DNA from: Stenotrophomonas maltophilia
GTDB taxonomy: Bacteria; Pseudomonadota; Gammaproteobacteria; Xanthomonadales; Xanthomonadaceae
Direction: 5' to 3'
Length of the DNA: 34,182 bases
Assembly (NCBI RefSeq): GCF_013464485.1
Contig: NZ_RAUX01000005.1
Coordinates: forward strand, 1-34,182
Below the pieces are notes generated by a model. That model searched no databases, was not told the DNA's origin, and was given only the letters and a program-made list of their open reading frames with translations. Numbering within the stretch: position 1 is the stretch's first letter; each line of letters opens with the position of its first letter. Below are positions 25,751 through 32,943 of the stretch, piece after piece. Made by a program: the position numbers and the translations under genes.

Positions 25751-25999
25751 CAGGTAACAAGCACCTGTTACCCCCTTGTTACCCGTGAAAGCCTTGTCCC
25801 ATAAGGAGGTAACAAGGGGTAACAGGGTAACGGGTGGATCGCGAGCTCCCGATGGGTGTATGCATGGATGTTGTGAGCGGTGAGTGGATTTTTCTTGCGT
25901 GGATCTCTTAAACCACTTGTTACCTTGTTACCACCTGTTACCCCCAGTAAACATAAGGGTTTGAAGGGTAACAAGTGGGTAACAAGCACTTGCTACCTC
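25751..25999. repeat. mirror-symmetric iteron array, candidate replication origin
   Basis: Eleven perfect GGTAAC hexamers: plus orientation at 25753, 25808, 25818, 25826, 25967, 25978; inverted (GTTACC) at 25767, 25778, 25919, 25927, 25937; a twelfth degenerate GCTACC at 25992. Successive spacings are 14, 11, 30, 10, 8, then 8, 10, 30, 11, 14: the two clusters are mirror images. The 87-base arms 25751-25837 and 25913-25999 are inverted copies with about three quarters identity, around a 75-base centre. The extended unit GGTAACA(A/G)G resembles the type I iterons bound by the phage P4 alpha helicase, and a helicase of that type is encoded 380 bases downstream. Confidence 0.85.
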
Positions 26000-26083
26000 C
26001 CAGGCTGATGCTTGAGGTATTTCACACTTTCAAGTGTTTCTGGAGCATCGAAAGCAGAAACGAACATCCGTTGGCGCGAGCCC

Positions 26084-26111
26084 TTGCCAGTTCCGTAAAG
26101 CCTGCTTAGAT
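26084..26111 (+). promoter_or_regulatory. promoter of the ribbon-helix-helix gene
   Basis: TTGCCA (26084-26089), 16 bases, TTAGAT (26106-26111), 48 bases before the GTG start. The predicted transcription start falls in the operator immediately downstream. Confidence 0.5.
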
Positions 26112-26113
26112 GG

Positions 26114-26140
26114 ATTTGTGGCCACAACAGGACCACAAAT
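26114..26140. promoter_or_regulatory. operator with three TTGTGG half-sites
   Basis: TTGTGGCCACAA (26116-26127) is a perfect 12-bp palindrome, and ATTTGTGG (26114-26121) also pairs with CCACAAAT (26133-26140). Three half-sites just downstream of a candidate promoter and 18 bases before a ribbon-helix-helix gene suggest autorepression. Confidence 0.6.
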
Positions 26141-26158
26141 CAAGAAACGGAGCAGGCA

Positions 26159-26329
26159 GTGAAGACGAAGCGCGAAAAGACCGCACGGGATGAGTTGTTG
26201 AAGGCCCGGGTCAGCAAAAGTTTTAAGGCGTTGGTGGAGGAGACGGCGGTGGCCCGTGGGCAAACCCCTTCCGAGGCCATGCGTCAGGCGCTTCAAGAGT
26301 GGGTGCATCGCCCCAGTCAAGCGGCATAA
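26159..26329 (+). CDS. ribbon-helix-helix DNA-binding protein (56 residues)
   Basis: A small GTG-started gene with AACGGAG five bases upstream. The product is MKTKREKTARDELLKARVS, then KSFKALVEETAVARGQTP and SEAMRQALQEWVHR: a basic strand followed by two helices with the TPSEAMRQAL second helix, the plan of CopG/Arc-like dimeric repressors. It sits between the iteron array and the helicase gene and directly behind an inverted-repeat operator, so autoregulation and copy-number or replication control are likely; inference from position. An antitoxin role is possible, but no toxin gene follows. Confidence 0.75.
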   Translation: MKTKREKTARDELLKARVSKSFKALVEETAVARGQTPSEAMRQALQEWVHRPSQAA

Positions 26330-26333
26330 AAAA

Positions 26334-26357
26334 CCCCGGGTGCGAACCGGGGCGTTT
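26334..26357 (+). terminator. hairpin between the RHH gene and the helicase gene
   Basis: CCCCGG-GTGCGAA-CCGGGG followed by CGTTT, five bases after the RHH stop and 19 before the helicase start. It could attenuate helicase expression. Confidence 0.55.
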
Positions 26358-26375
26358 ACTACTAGGGATTACAAC

Positions 26376-28025
26376 ATGAAGAGTAAGTCGAAGACTGGCC
26401 CTGTCAAGGGCGGGGAGGCCAATGGCGACGCCGTTGATCAGGCTCCGAAGAAAAAGGGCAAGGCCTTTGGGGCCGATGCCAATCCCAACGACGCCACGGA
26501 TGACCTGGGCGTTATTGGGGAAGACCTCTCGTTTGAGCTGGCTTATGCCGACGATATGCGCCGCGCCAACTGTTTCCGCATTGGCGGCAAGATGGACAAC
26601 GGCGAGATCGATTTTTCGCTGTATCAGTGGAATGAGTCCGAAGGCATCTGGGCCCCGCAAGCCACCCGGGAAGTAGAAGCCCACGCGTTGGACTGGATGC
26701 GCAAGCACGCCCCGGAGGACGCCAAGCAGAGCAGCGCGACCAGCTGCGTCAAGACGGCCATTCTCGAAATGATCCGCTTGCCTGGCATGAAGTTGCCTGA
26801 AAGCCAGCATCGGGCCATCGTGCCGCTGAAGGGCGGTTACCTGGAGATCCTCAAGGACGCCAACAAGAAGGCCTACATCGAATACCTGCCGGCCGACCCC
26901 AAACACGGGATCACTTCCTTGGTCCCAGCGAAGCTCAACCTCGACCAGGTGAGGTCCGGCCGCTACACCCCCAAGCCGTTGGACCCCAAGTCGCGGTGGG
27001 CCAAATATCTGGATCGCTTCATGCCGGACATGGCCGTGCGAGGGTTGCTTCAAGAAGCCATGGCGTCGTCGGTCATGCCGATGTGCCTGGAAAAAGCCTT
27101 CCTGTTGCTGGGAAGCGGCAGCAACGGCAAGAGCACCTTGCTTCACGTCCTGCGAGCCATCCACCCCAAGAACACTGCGGTCCGCATCGACAAGCTGGAT
27201 GGGCAGTTCGCCATGGCACCTCTCGCTTCCAAGACTCTTTATCTGGCGACAGAGGCGCCCAAGGTCCTCTCCGATCCCATCCAGCAGGTCTTGAAGGCGC
27301 TTATCTCGCGCGATCCCATGTCAGCGGAGAACAAGGGCAAAGATGCCTACACCACGGTGCCGCGCGGCACGCTCTTCCTGGCACTGAACGCCATGTTCTC
27401 GGTGACGAGTCACGAACACGGCTTCTGGCGAAAGATTTGCATGATCCCGTTCAATGTGCGCCTGGCCGAGAACGACAAGGACCGCGATCCGGACTTCCAC
27501 AAGAAGCTGACCGAGGACCCGGCGGAAATGGCCGTGATCATCGACTGGCTGCTGGAGGGGGCCATGCGCCTCATTGAGCGTGGCGGCCTGCCCGAGGAAA
27601 TGCCCGAGGCCGTCAAAGCGCTGGCCGAGCAGACCCGGCAAGAGACGGACACCACGGCATCTTATTTCGCCGAGCGCATGGTCATCGAAGAAGAAGGCAC
27701 GTGGACCGACAAGAACGACATCTATGCAGACTACCGAAACTACGTTCTGGATGAGCTGGGCCGCAAGCCGGTGGGTGCTGAAGAGCTTTGGAAGCGGGTG
27801 CGCGAACGGATGCCGGGGCTCCAGCAGAAGCAGAAGAAGGCGACGAAGGGATCGAAGGCCGAGCGCTGGGTCAACCTGCGCGTGGGGGGATTGAAGCCGC
27901 GCCTGGAGGGCGGGGCTCCCCAGGCCATCCCGGACGAGGAGGTTCCGTTGGGTGACCCTCTGAGCAAAGAGGCCATGGAAGCCATCGCCCTCCTGTCGGG
28001 CGCACCGATGGCTGAAGCCGCGTAG
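26376..28025 (+). CDS. SF3 helicase, phage P4 alpha / poxvirus D5-like
   Basis: A 549-residue protein. N-terminal 30 residues are lysine/glycine-rich. A D5-N-like region covers about 90-235 (YQWNESEGIWAPQATREVEAH... ). The SF3 AAA+ core has Walker A GSGSNGKST (246-254; K252), Walker B-like LYLATEAP (288-295), sensor asparagine in LFLALNAMF (N338) and a WRK arginine (R352); the C-terminal domain (about 430-510) fits a winged-helix DNA-binding part. No TOPRIM or AEP primase motif is present, unlike full-length P4 alpha. It should bind the upstream iterons and unwind the origin; a primase would come from elsewhere on the element or from the host. Confidence 0.88.
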   Translation: MKSKSKTGPVKGGEANGDAVDQAPKKKGKAFGADANPNDATDDLGVIGEDLSFELAYADDMRRANCFRIGGKMDNGEIDFSLYQWNESEGIWAPQATREVEAHALDWMRKHAPEDAKQSSATSCVKTAILEMIRLPGMKLPESQHRAIVPLKGGYLEILKDANKKAYIEYLPADPKHGITSLVPAKLNLDQVRSGRYTPKPLDPKSRWAKYLDRFMPDMAVRGLLQEAMASSVMPMCLEKAFLLLGSGSNGKSTLLHVLRAIHPKNTAVRIDKLDGQFAMAPLASKTLYLATEAPKVLSDPIQQVLKALISRDPMSAENKGKDAYTTVPRGTLFLALNAMFSVTSHEHGFWRKICMIPFNVRLAENDKDRDPDFHKKLTEDPAEMAVIIDWLLEGAMRLIERGGLPEEMPEAVKALAEQTRQETDTTASYFAERMVIEEEGTWTDKNDIYADYRNYVLDELGRKPVGAEELWKRVRERMPGLQQKQKKATKGSKAERWVNLRVGGLKPRLEGGAPQAIPDEEVPLGDPLSKEAMEAIALLSGAPMAEAA

Positions 28026-28087
28026 GCCTTTACAACCGGCGATGGTGCGCTATTGCAAAGGGGTATCCAAACCAAAACGGAGCCCCC

Positions 28088-28333
28088 ATGCCATCGCCCA
28101 ACCACATCCCCGACGACGCGTTCCCCGAATCGGCCATCGGCCCGGCCGATCTGGAGAGCCCAGAGACGCCGGAAGCGGACCCGCAATACTTGCTCGTGCA
28201 GAGCGGGTTTGGTCTCCATGTCCGTCTGGGAAAAGACGGCGACCAGGGATTGCGCAGCGAGGACGAAATCGCCGAGCTGGTGCGGCGAGCGTTGTATCAC
28301 CGCAAGAGTCTGACCCTTCATATCGAGTTCTGA
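28088..28333 (+). CDS. small hypothetical protein
   Basis: An 81-residue acidic protein; ATG with GGAG at 28079-28082. First 30 residues are proline/glutamate-rich and likely disordered; the rest (QYLLVQSGFGLHVRLGKDGD, then EDEIAELVRRALYHRKSLTLHIEF) predicts strand-strand-helix-strand. No family recognised. Lies between the helicase and ardC, 62 bases after the former. Confidence 0.6.
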   Translation: MPSPNHIPDDAFPESAIGPADLESPETPEADPQYLLVQSGFGLHVRLGKDGDQGLRSEDEIAELVRRALYHRKSLTLHIEF

Positions 28334-28399
28334 CCCCATCTACCCACAACCACCTGTTGAGAGGCGCAGGAGGTTGAAAAAGATTTGAGGCAACCACCC

Positions 28400-29413
28400 A
28401 TGTCCAAGTATTCGGATCTCATCCAAACCACCGCCGAGCGAATGCTCCAACTCATGCAGCAAGGCACCATCCCCTGGCGCCGGCCCTGGAACGACCCCGA
28501 CGCCCCGCAGAACGGCTCGATCAACGGGCCCTACAACCCGACCACGGGCAAGGCCTATCGCGGCAGCAACACGCTCATCTTGCGCGGGGCTCAACTGGTC
28601 CACGGCTACGAGGACCACCGATGGCTGACGTATCGCCAGGCGCAAAGCATTGGGGCCCAAATCAAGCGCGGCGAGAAGGGGCAGCAGATCGCCTACTGGG
28701 ATTTCAGCAAGGCCGGCAAAGCCAAAGACGGTGCCGAGCCGTTGACCGAAGGCGAAGAGAAGAGCGGATACCAGGGACCATCGGTGTTCGTCGCCACGGT
28801 GTTCAATGCCAGCCAAATGGATGGCATGCCCGAGCCCCCGCCGCCCTTCATCATGCCCGAGTCGATCCGCAACCTGCGTCTGCGAGAGTTGTTGGACAAG
28901 CACCAGCCAAAACTTCATCACGATGGCGGGAACAGGGCCTTCTACTCCGTTGCTACCGACAGCATCCACGTTCCGAAAGCCGGCAGCTTTCAAGATCCGA
29001 TTAGTTATGCGTCAACCGTGCTCCACGAACTGGCCCATTGGACCGGGGCCAAGCACCGGCTCGACCGCGATCTAACCGGGCGATTCGGGACGGAGGGGTA
29101 TGCCAAAGAGGAGCTGGTAGCCGAGCTCTCAAGTTTGTTCATTTCCGAGCGACTGGGGATTGCCCTGGGCAAGAAGCACGAAGAGCAACACGCTGCCTAC
29201 CTGCAGTCCTGGATGAAAGCTCTGGCCGACGACCCCAGGACCCTGTTCCGTGCAGCCAGCCAAGCGGAGAAGGTCATGACCTTTCTCGACATCCCGACGT
29301 TTGAACGCGAGCCGCTGCCGCAGGTCAAGAAGGAGCAGGACATGGACCAGAGGCGGAAGGCGGAAGCCGACCGAAGGTCCCCATCGCGACGCAAGGAGCG
29401 CCAGGTTGCTTAG
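28400..29413 (+). CDS. ardC: antirestriction protein ArdC
   Basis: A 337-residue protein of the ArdC family. The N-terminal DUF1738-type single-stranded-DNA-binding domain spans about 1-145 (QQGTIPWRRPW, NPTTGKAYRGSN, WLTYRQAQ, KGQQIAYWDF). The C-terminal zinc-metalloprotease domain has HELAHWTG (H209, E210, H213) and downstream YAKEELVAELSS, whose glutamate is the likely third ligand. ArdC proteins protect incoming ssDNA from type I/II restriction during conjugation or transformation. GAGG lies nine bases before ATG 28400; a TTG five codons earlier is possible. The C-terminal 25 residues are basic and disordered. Confidence 0.9.
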   Translation: MSKYSDLIQTTAERMLQLMQQGTIPWRRPWNDPDAPQNGSINGPYNPTTGKAYRGSNTLILRGAQLVHGYEDHRWLTYRQAQSIGAQIKRGEKGQQIAYWDFSKAGKAKDGAEPLTEGEEKSGYQGPSVFVATVFNASQMDGMPEPPPPFIMPESIRNLRLRELLDKHQPKLHHDGGNRAFYSVATDSIHVPKAGSFQDPISYASTVLHELAHWTGAKHRLDRDLTGRFGTEGYAKEELVAELSSLFISERLGIALGKKHEEQHAAYLQSWMKALADDPRTLFRAASQAEKVMTFLDIPTFEREPLPQVKKEQDMDQRRKAEADRRSPSRRKERQVA

Positions 29414-29679
29414 CGCAGGTAGGGGGTTGACCTTTTGAGGTTTCGAGTTAGAAATGAATGTGCTGGGGGAAGTCCCGGCTGTGGTCCGATTCCTCTACTT
29501 CTAACTGAGAACTTTTCCAGGGTGAGCGGTTAGAAGGTGGTTGGGTGGTTATCCTTGCTGTTTTTGGTGGTTTCCGGTGGTTGCTGTCGCCGGGGTGGAA
29601 AGAATGCTTAGTTAACCGACCTGAGAAATCAATAACTAGGCGCCATGTTTTTTCTTGAGCTTCTTACGCTGGGTTGAGA

Positions 29680-29709
29680 GGGGTGGCGAAAGCCGCCCCT
29701 TTTCTCTTT
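29680..29709 (+). terminator. rho-independent terminator
   Basis: GGGGTGGC-GAAA-GCCGCCCC (one G-T wobble) followed by TTTTCTCTTT. 267 bases after the ardC stop, so it ends either a long 3' UTR or a separate non-coding transcript. Confidence 0.85.
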
Positions 29710-29717
29710 GCAGCCCC

Positions 29718-29745
29718 TTGCGCATCCCCCTTTCTTTGTTAAGAC
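29718..29745 (+). promoter_or_regulatory. candidate promoter of the ankyrin gene
   Basis: CCCCTTGCGCA at 29714-29724; TTGCGC (29718-29723), 16 bases, TAAGAC (29740-29745). The same motif and spacing occur at 31584 upstream of the next operon, again right after a GAAA-loop terminator. Confidence 0.5.
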
Positions 29746-29774
29746 ATGAGTATCACTCACCAAGCGGAGGAACC

Positions 29775-31535
29775 ATGGCTGGCAATGTCTTTTCAAATCT
29801 ACTTCGACCCTTCATCCGTCAAAAGGACACGGAACTACCAGGCGTGGCTTCTTCTGAGCCGCTTGAACCCCCGGTCCGGGAGCGCTTGGATGATTCAAGC
29901 CAGCGGCCAGTGGCTTCAGCGGAGCCGGCAACCCTTTCGCCCGTTGAGGGCCCTCAAAGTGTGCCCCCATCGTTCAACGATGAGGCAACGGATCGGTTGG
30001 GGAACACTTTGGCCTTCGCTGGTCTGAAGACGAAGGGTCGCTTCGAGCACGAGGTAAGGCAGGCCATCGAAGACGGCGCCGATGTGAAAGGGTATCGCGA
30101 CGCGCGCGGCGATTCCGCCTTGCATAAATGTCAGGAGCCGTGGCAGATGGAACTGCTTATCTCGGCTGGGGCGGATGTTCACGCGTTGGACAAACAAGGG
30201 CGTTCGCCTTTTGATCGCCTGTTGAGCACATACCAAAGGGAACCCGCTTGGTCCGAAAAACCTACTGCGGAAGGTTTGGCGCTGTTGGCGAAGGCCGGAG
30301 CGGATGTCAATGCCCTAAGCCAAGGGCAATCCGCTCTGCATGTTGCTGCGAAGCGAGGGCTTGAAGGCGATTGCCACATGCTTATCGATGCCGGCGCCGA
30401 CGTGAATCTGCGGACGGACGGGGGAGACACCCCGCTCCACCTGGCCAGCGACCCAAGCGTTGTGCTGCGCTTGCTGGATGCCAAGGCCGATCCCTCCCTG
30501 CTGAACTCGAATGGCGAGCCAGCGCTAAAACATGATCCTATGCTTTATCGAGAAAGTATTCGGAACCACCGAGACGATTTTTCGCCGCGTGAGCGCGTCG
30601 ATGCGGCGACCGACCCGATTTTCCTGGCCGAGACGCCCAGCGAGCTTGTCGCTGCGTTGGGGCAGGGCGGTAGTGTGAGGGACACCGATGCGCTGGGCCG
30701 AACCGCGCTTCATTACGTCAAAACGGGGGAGATGGTGCAGGCGTTGGTGTTGGCCGGGGCCCAGGTTGACGCAAAAGACATGGAGGGAAACATTCCTGCC
30801 CATACCGCGGACGAGCGCGCGATGGAAGAGTTGGTCGATGGGGTGGGGAGAGGCGTTTCGCAACACCATGTGGAGAACGACAGGGGGGAAACCCCTTATG
30901 CGACCCGGGATCACTACCACGAGGCTCGGTATTGGGATGCCGAAGCGAAAGAGCAGGCCGCGGAAAAGGCGGAGCAGACGAAGGAGGCGCAAGACCGCGT
31001 GTTCAACATTGTGGAACTCATTGAGGCCGGCGACGCCAAACGTCTGCTGGAGCAGGTGGATCCCAACGAAGAACTGGTCAGTCGGAACCGAACGTTCAAC
31101 ATCGACGGAGACGAGGGCTGGGCTTACAACGACTATGCCGGCTACAGCGTCCTTCACGAAGCGGCGAAGCAGGGGAACACGGAACTCTGCCGAGAACTGG
31201 TGTTCGCAGGGGCGGACTGGAACAAAGAGTGTAAGCTCGTCGGCGAGCAAGGCTTTGACAACTACGTCAACGGCTTTCGAAACGAGCCTGGCATGAAGCC
31301 CATCGATTTTGCGAGCAAACGAGAGACCAAGTCGTTCTTGAGCAACGCTGAGAACGAGCTGCGATGCCACAACCGATCCAAGCTCTTGGACGAGCTTCTT
31401 CCCGCTGCCAACGCTTGGAAACCACCGGAAGGCGGGTTTGGGGCCGACGCCCAACGGCAGGTCGGTGCGGCCATGAAGGCCCATGGGCAGGACGGCCAAA
31501 CCCTGGAAGCCCCTCGCTTGCGAGCGCGCTTCTAA
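29775..31535 (+). CDS. ankyrin-repeat protein
   Basis: A 586-residue protein with several degenerate ankyrin repeats, seen as G-x-x-ALH / AGADV pairs: DSALHKCQEPWQMELLISAG, QSALHVAAKRGLEGDCHMLI, DTPLHLASDPSVVLRLLDAK, RTALHYVKTGEMVQALVLAG and YSVLHEAAKQGNTELCRELV. N-terminal 80 residues are polar and disordered; a glutamate/alanine-rich stretch (AKEQAAEKAEQTKEAQ) splits the repeats into two blocks. No signal peptide or membrane segment: a cytoplasmic binding protein or exported effector. GGAGG four bases before ATG. It has its own promoter and terminator; partner unknown. Confidence 0.88.
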   Translation: MAGNVFSNLLRPFIRQKDTELPGVASSEPLEPPVRERLDDSSQRPVASAEPATLSPVEGPQSVPPSFNDEATDRLGNTLAFAGLKTKGRFEHEVRQAIEDGADVKGYRDARGDSALHKCQEPWQMELLISAGADVHALDKQGRSPFDRLLSTYQREPAWSEKPTAEGLALLAKAGADVNALSQGQSALHVAAKRGLEGDCHMLIDAGADVNLRTDGGDTPLHLASDPSVVLRLLDAKADPSLLNSNGEPALKHDPMLYRESIRNHRDDFSPRERVDAATDPIFLAETPSELVAALGQGGSVRDTDALGRTALHYVKTGEMVQALVLAGAQVDAKDMEGNIPAHTADERAMEELVDGVGRGVSQHHVENDRGETPYATRDHYHEARYWDAEAKEQAAEKAEQTKEAQDRVFNIVELIEAGDAKRLLEQVDPNEELVSRNRTFNIDGDEGWAYNDYAGYSVLHEAAKQGNTELCRELVFAGADWNKECKLVGEQGFDNYVNGFRNEPGMKPIDFASKRETKSFLSNAENELRCHNRSKLLDELLPAANAWKPPEGGFGADAQRQVGAAMKAHGQDGQTLEAPRLRARF

Positions 31536-31548
31536 GGCCAAGGGAAAG

Positions 31549-31573
31549 GGCGGCGAAAGCCGCCTTTTCTTTT
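31549..31573 (+). terminator. rho-independent terminator after the ankyrin gene
   Basis: GGCGGC-GAAA-GCCGCC followed by TTTTCTTTT, 14 bases after the stop. Flanking GGGAAA and TTTCCC could extend the stem. Confidence 0.88.
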
Positions 31574-31583
31574 CCCGATCCCC

Positions 31584-31611
31584 TTGCGCAAACCAAACCG
31601 TTTGTTATGGG
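31584..31611 (+). promoter_or_regulatory. candidate promoter of the six-gene operon
   Basis: CCCCTTGCGCA at 31580-31590; TTGCGC (31584-31589), 16 bases, TATGGG (31606-31611), matching the arrangement before the ankyrin gene. Confidence 0.5.
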
Positions 31612-31641
31612 TAGTGCAACCCATTCAAAAAAGGAGGCCTC

Positions 31642-32226
31642 ATGCGCGCGTTGATTCTTTCTCTGGCCCTTGCCAGCCTGCTCCCCCTTGCCGCCAGCGC
31701 CGCCGAGCCCCGTAGCGATTCGGTCGCCGTTGCCGTCGGGGTGAATGCCACCGTGATCACGCCGCACACCATCGCAGTAAGGGTCACACACGCCTGGGAG
31801 GCGTCCCCCACGGAAACCGCCACCGGGGTTCAGTCCTTCGAACCCATGGAAGCGCCGGGCCGTGGCCCATACGCGGCTTACAACTCAATCTTGAAGAAGA
31901 ACCCCGCAACACGCGAAAGCGTCACGCTGTGGGTGATTGACGAGGCGCAGCGCTACTACACGCTCCGAGTGACGTATGAGCGCGTCCCATGCCGCGACAC
32001 GCGAAACAACGGTGTGGATGACAGCGTATGTGCGCTGCGCATCGCTGGCCGCATTCTGCCGTTCTACATGCAGGGCGACGAGCAGGGGGCTTTTGAGGTG
32101 GGGGATCAAGTTTTTCTCCGCTCCGAAGGGACCGCGCAGCCAGTGATTACAGAGCTTGAGGCAGCTTCCGTATCCGTAGTCATCGGTGCGGGCAGAGAAA
32201 ATGTAGCCGTTGGAGGGCAGCGCTGA
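31642..32226 (+). CDS. exported protein of unknown function
   Basis: A 194-residue protein with a clear signal peptide (MRALILSLALASLLPLAASA, cut after ASA-A) and a strong AAGGAGG site seven bases before the ATG. The mature part is beta-rich: DSVAVAVGVNATVITPHTIAV, SVTLWVIDEAQRYYTLRVTYERV, and GDQVFLRSEGTAQPV. Two cysteines (VPCRDTRNNGVDDSVCALR) probably form a disulphide in the periplasm. First gene of an operon in which every later start overlaps the previous stop. No family recognised. Confidence 0.75.
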   Translation: MRALILSLALASLLPLAASAAEPRSDSVAVAVGVNATVITPHTIAVRVTHAWEASPTETATGVQSFEPMEAPGRGPYAAYNSILKKNPATRESVTLWVIDEAQRYYTLRVTYERVPCRDTRNNGVDDSVCALRIAGRILPFYMQGDEQGAFEVGDQVFLRSEGTAQPVITELEAASVSVVIGAGRENVAVGGQR

Positions 32227-32435
32227 TGAAATGGCTCGCATTTTTCCGCAAGCGCCCCGATGCCGCGCTGAGCATCGAGGACTTCAAGCAATCTCCAGGC
32301 CACGTTTTGATGGACGAGAGCGGATACCTGGGCCTTTCTCACGAAGCAGCAGCCCAGATCGATCGGTTGCGCCAAGCCAAGGGCTGGGGCGTGCGCTCTG
32401 CCAACGCGGCAACGACCGGCAAAGGGCGGCGCTAA
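32226..32435 (+). CDS. small hypothetical protein
   Basis: A 69-residue protein whose ATG shares one base with the previous stop (TGATG), so it is translationally coupled. MKWLAFFRKRPDAALS is a short amphipathic start; SGYLGLSHEAAAQIDRLRQAKGWG is helical. The tail is basic. Not long enough to assign. Confidence 0.6.
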   Translation: MKWLAFFRKRPDAALSIEDFKQSPGHVLMDESGYLGLSHEAAAQIDRLRQAKGWGVRSANAATTGKGRR

Positions 32436-32629
32436 TGGGAGCCACATTCAAAAGCATTGCCCACCATTACGGTCACCTCATTCTAGACGGCATGGATTGC
32501 TCCCCTGCGCAACCTCACGAGCTGCACCACCTGCCAATGGCGTGGAATCTCAAGCCCAGCCAGTGGGGCCAACCTCTCACCTTCCAAGCGCGCCCTCTCA
32601 GAAGTCACCCGGGGGGCCGCCCATGGTGA
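32435..32629 (+). CDS. small hypothetical protein, His-rich
   Basis: A 64-residue product; ATG shares one base with the preceding TAA (TAATG). Contains histidine pairs (IAHHYGHLI, HELHHLPM) and two cysteine-free halves. The overlap on both sides supports translation; the composition is odd, so it may instead serve to couple its neighbours. Confidence 0.45.
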   Translation: MGATFKSIAHHYGHLILDGMDCSPAQPHELHHLPMAWNLKPSQWGQPLTFQARPLRSHPGGRPW

Positions 32630-32943
32630 GCGCGATTCTTTTGCTGACCCTGCTCGGCCTCATGGTCCTGGTCCCTCTCTGGACGCTGAAGCGCTTTGCC
32701 GACGCCAAGGCAGCCTGGCAACGGGTGAGGGGCGGTGAGCGAGACGCTCGCACGCACGGCCGCGTCGTGATCCATGGCGGGCTGTTTGGAGTTGGGATGG
32801 TGGTCATCGCCGCGTTCTTGGCCCAAGCCACCTTCAGCGTCTGGCACCAGCTCGCCACCGGGGGAGGCCTGTTTGTCCTCGGCACGGTCGCGGTGCTCTG
32901 TCTGCTGGCCTTTTTCTGGGGCAAGGGGAGGTCGCGCGGATGA
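32623..32943 (+). CDS. membrane protein with three TM helices
   Basis: A 106-residue protein. Helix 1: VSAILLLTLLGLMVLVPLW; a charged loop of about 28 residues (RFADAKAAWQRVRGGERDAR); helix 2: GLFGVGMVVIAAFLAQATF; helix 3: GGLFVLGTVAVLCLLAFFW; basic C-terminus. Start overlaps the previous gene by 7 bases and its end overlaps the next by 4. Pairs with the following membrane protein, suggesting a two-subunit inner-membrane assembly. Confidence 0.7.
   Translation: MVSAILLLTLLGLMVLVPLWTLKRFADAKAAWQRVRGGERDARTHGRVVIHGGLFGVGMVVIAAFLAQATFSVWHQLATGGGLFVLGTVAVLCLLAFFWGKGRSRG

Larger units (their letters stand above)
25660..26158. other. 499-base gap: terminator, iteron origin, promoter-operator
   Basis: The gap contains, in order, a hairpin after the methyltransferase genes, the mirror-symmetric GGTAAC iteron array, a small hairpin ACACTT-TC-AAGTGT (26024-26037), and the promoter and operator of the ribbon-helix-helix gene. 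Each is listed separately. Confidence 0.8.
29414..29774. other. 361-base gap with repeats, terminator and promoter
   Basis: Holds GTTAGAA at 29447-29453, its inverse TTCTAAC at about 29499-29505 and a further GTTAGAA near 29529; four GGTGGTT direct repeats (29536, 29544, 29566, 29576); a strong terminator at 29680 and a promoter at 29718. No convincing frame. May carry a small RNA or a transfer/regulatory site; see findings. Confidence 0.6.

Noticed and set aside
25751-25999. CRISPR array as an explanation for the regularly repeated GGTAAC region.
   Set aside because: Repeats are only six to nine bases, occur in both orientations and have uneven, mirror-symmetric spacing; no cas genes nearby.
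26159-28025. Toxin-antitoxin pair consisting of the RHH protein and the following gene.
   Set aside because: The following gene is a clear SF3 helicase, separated by a hairpin; no toxin family is visible.
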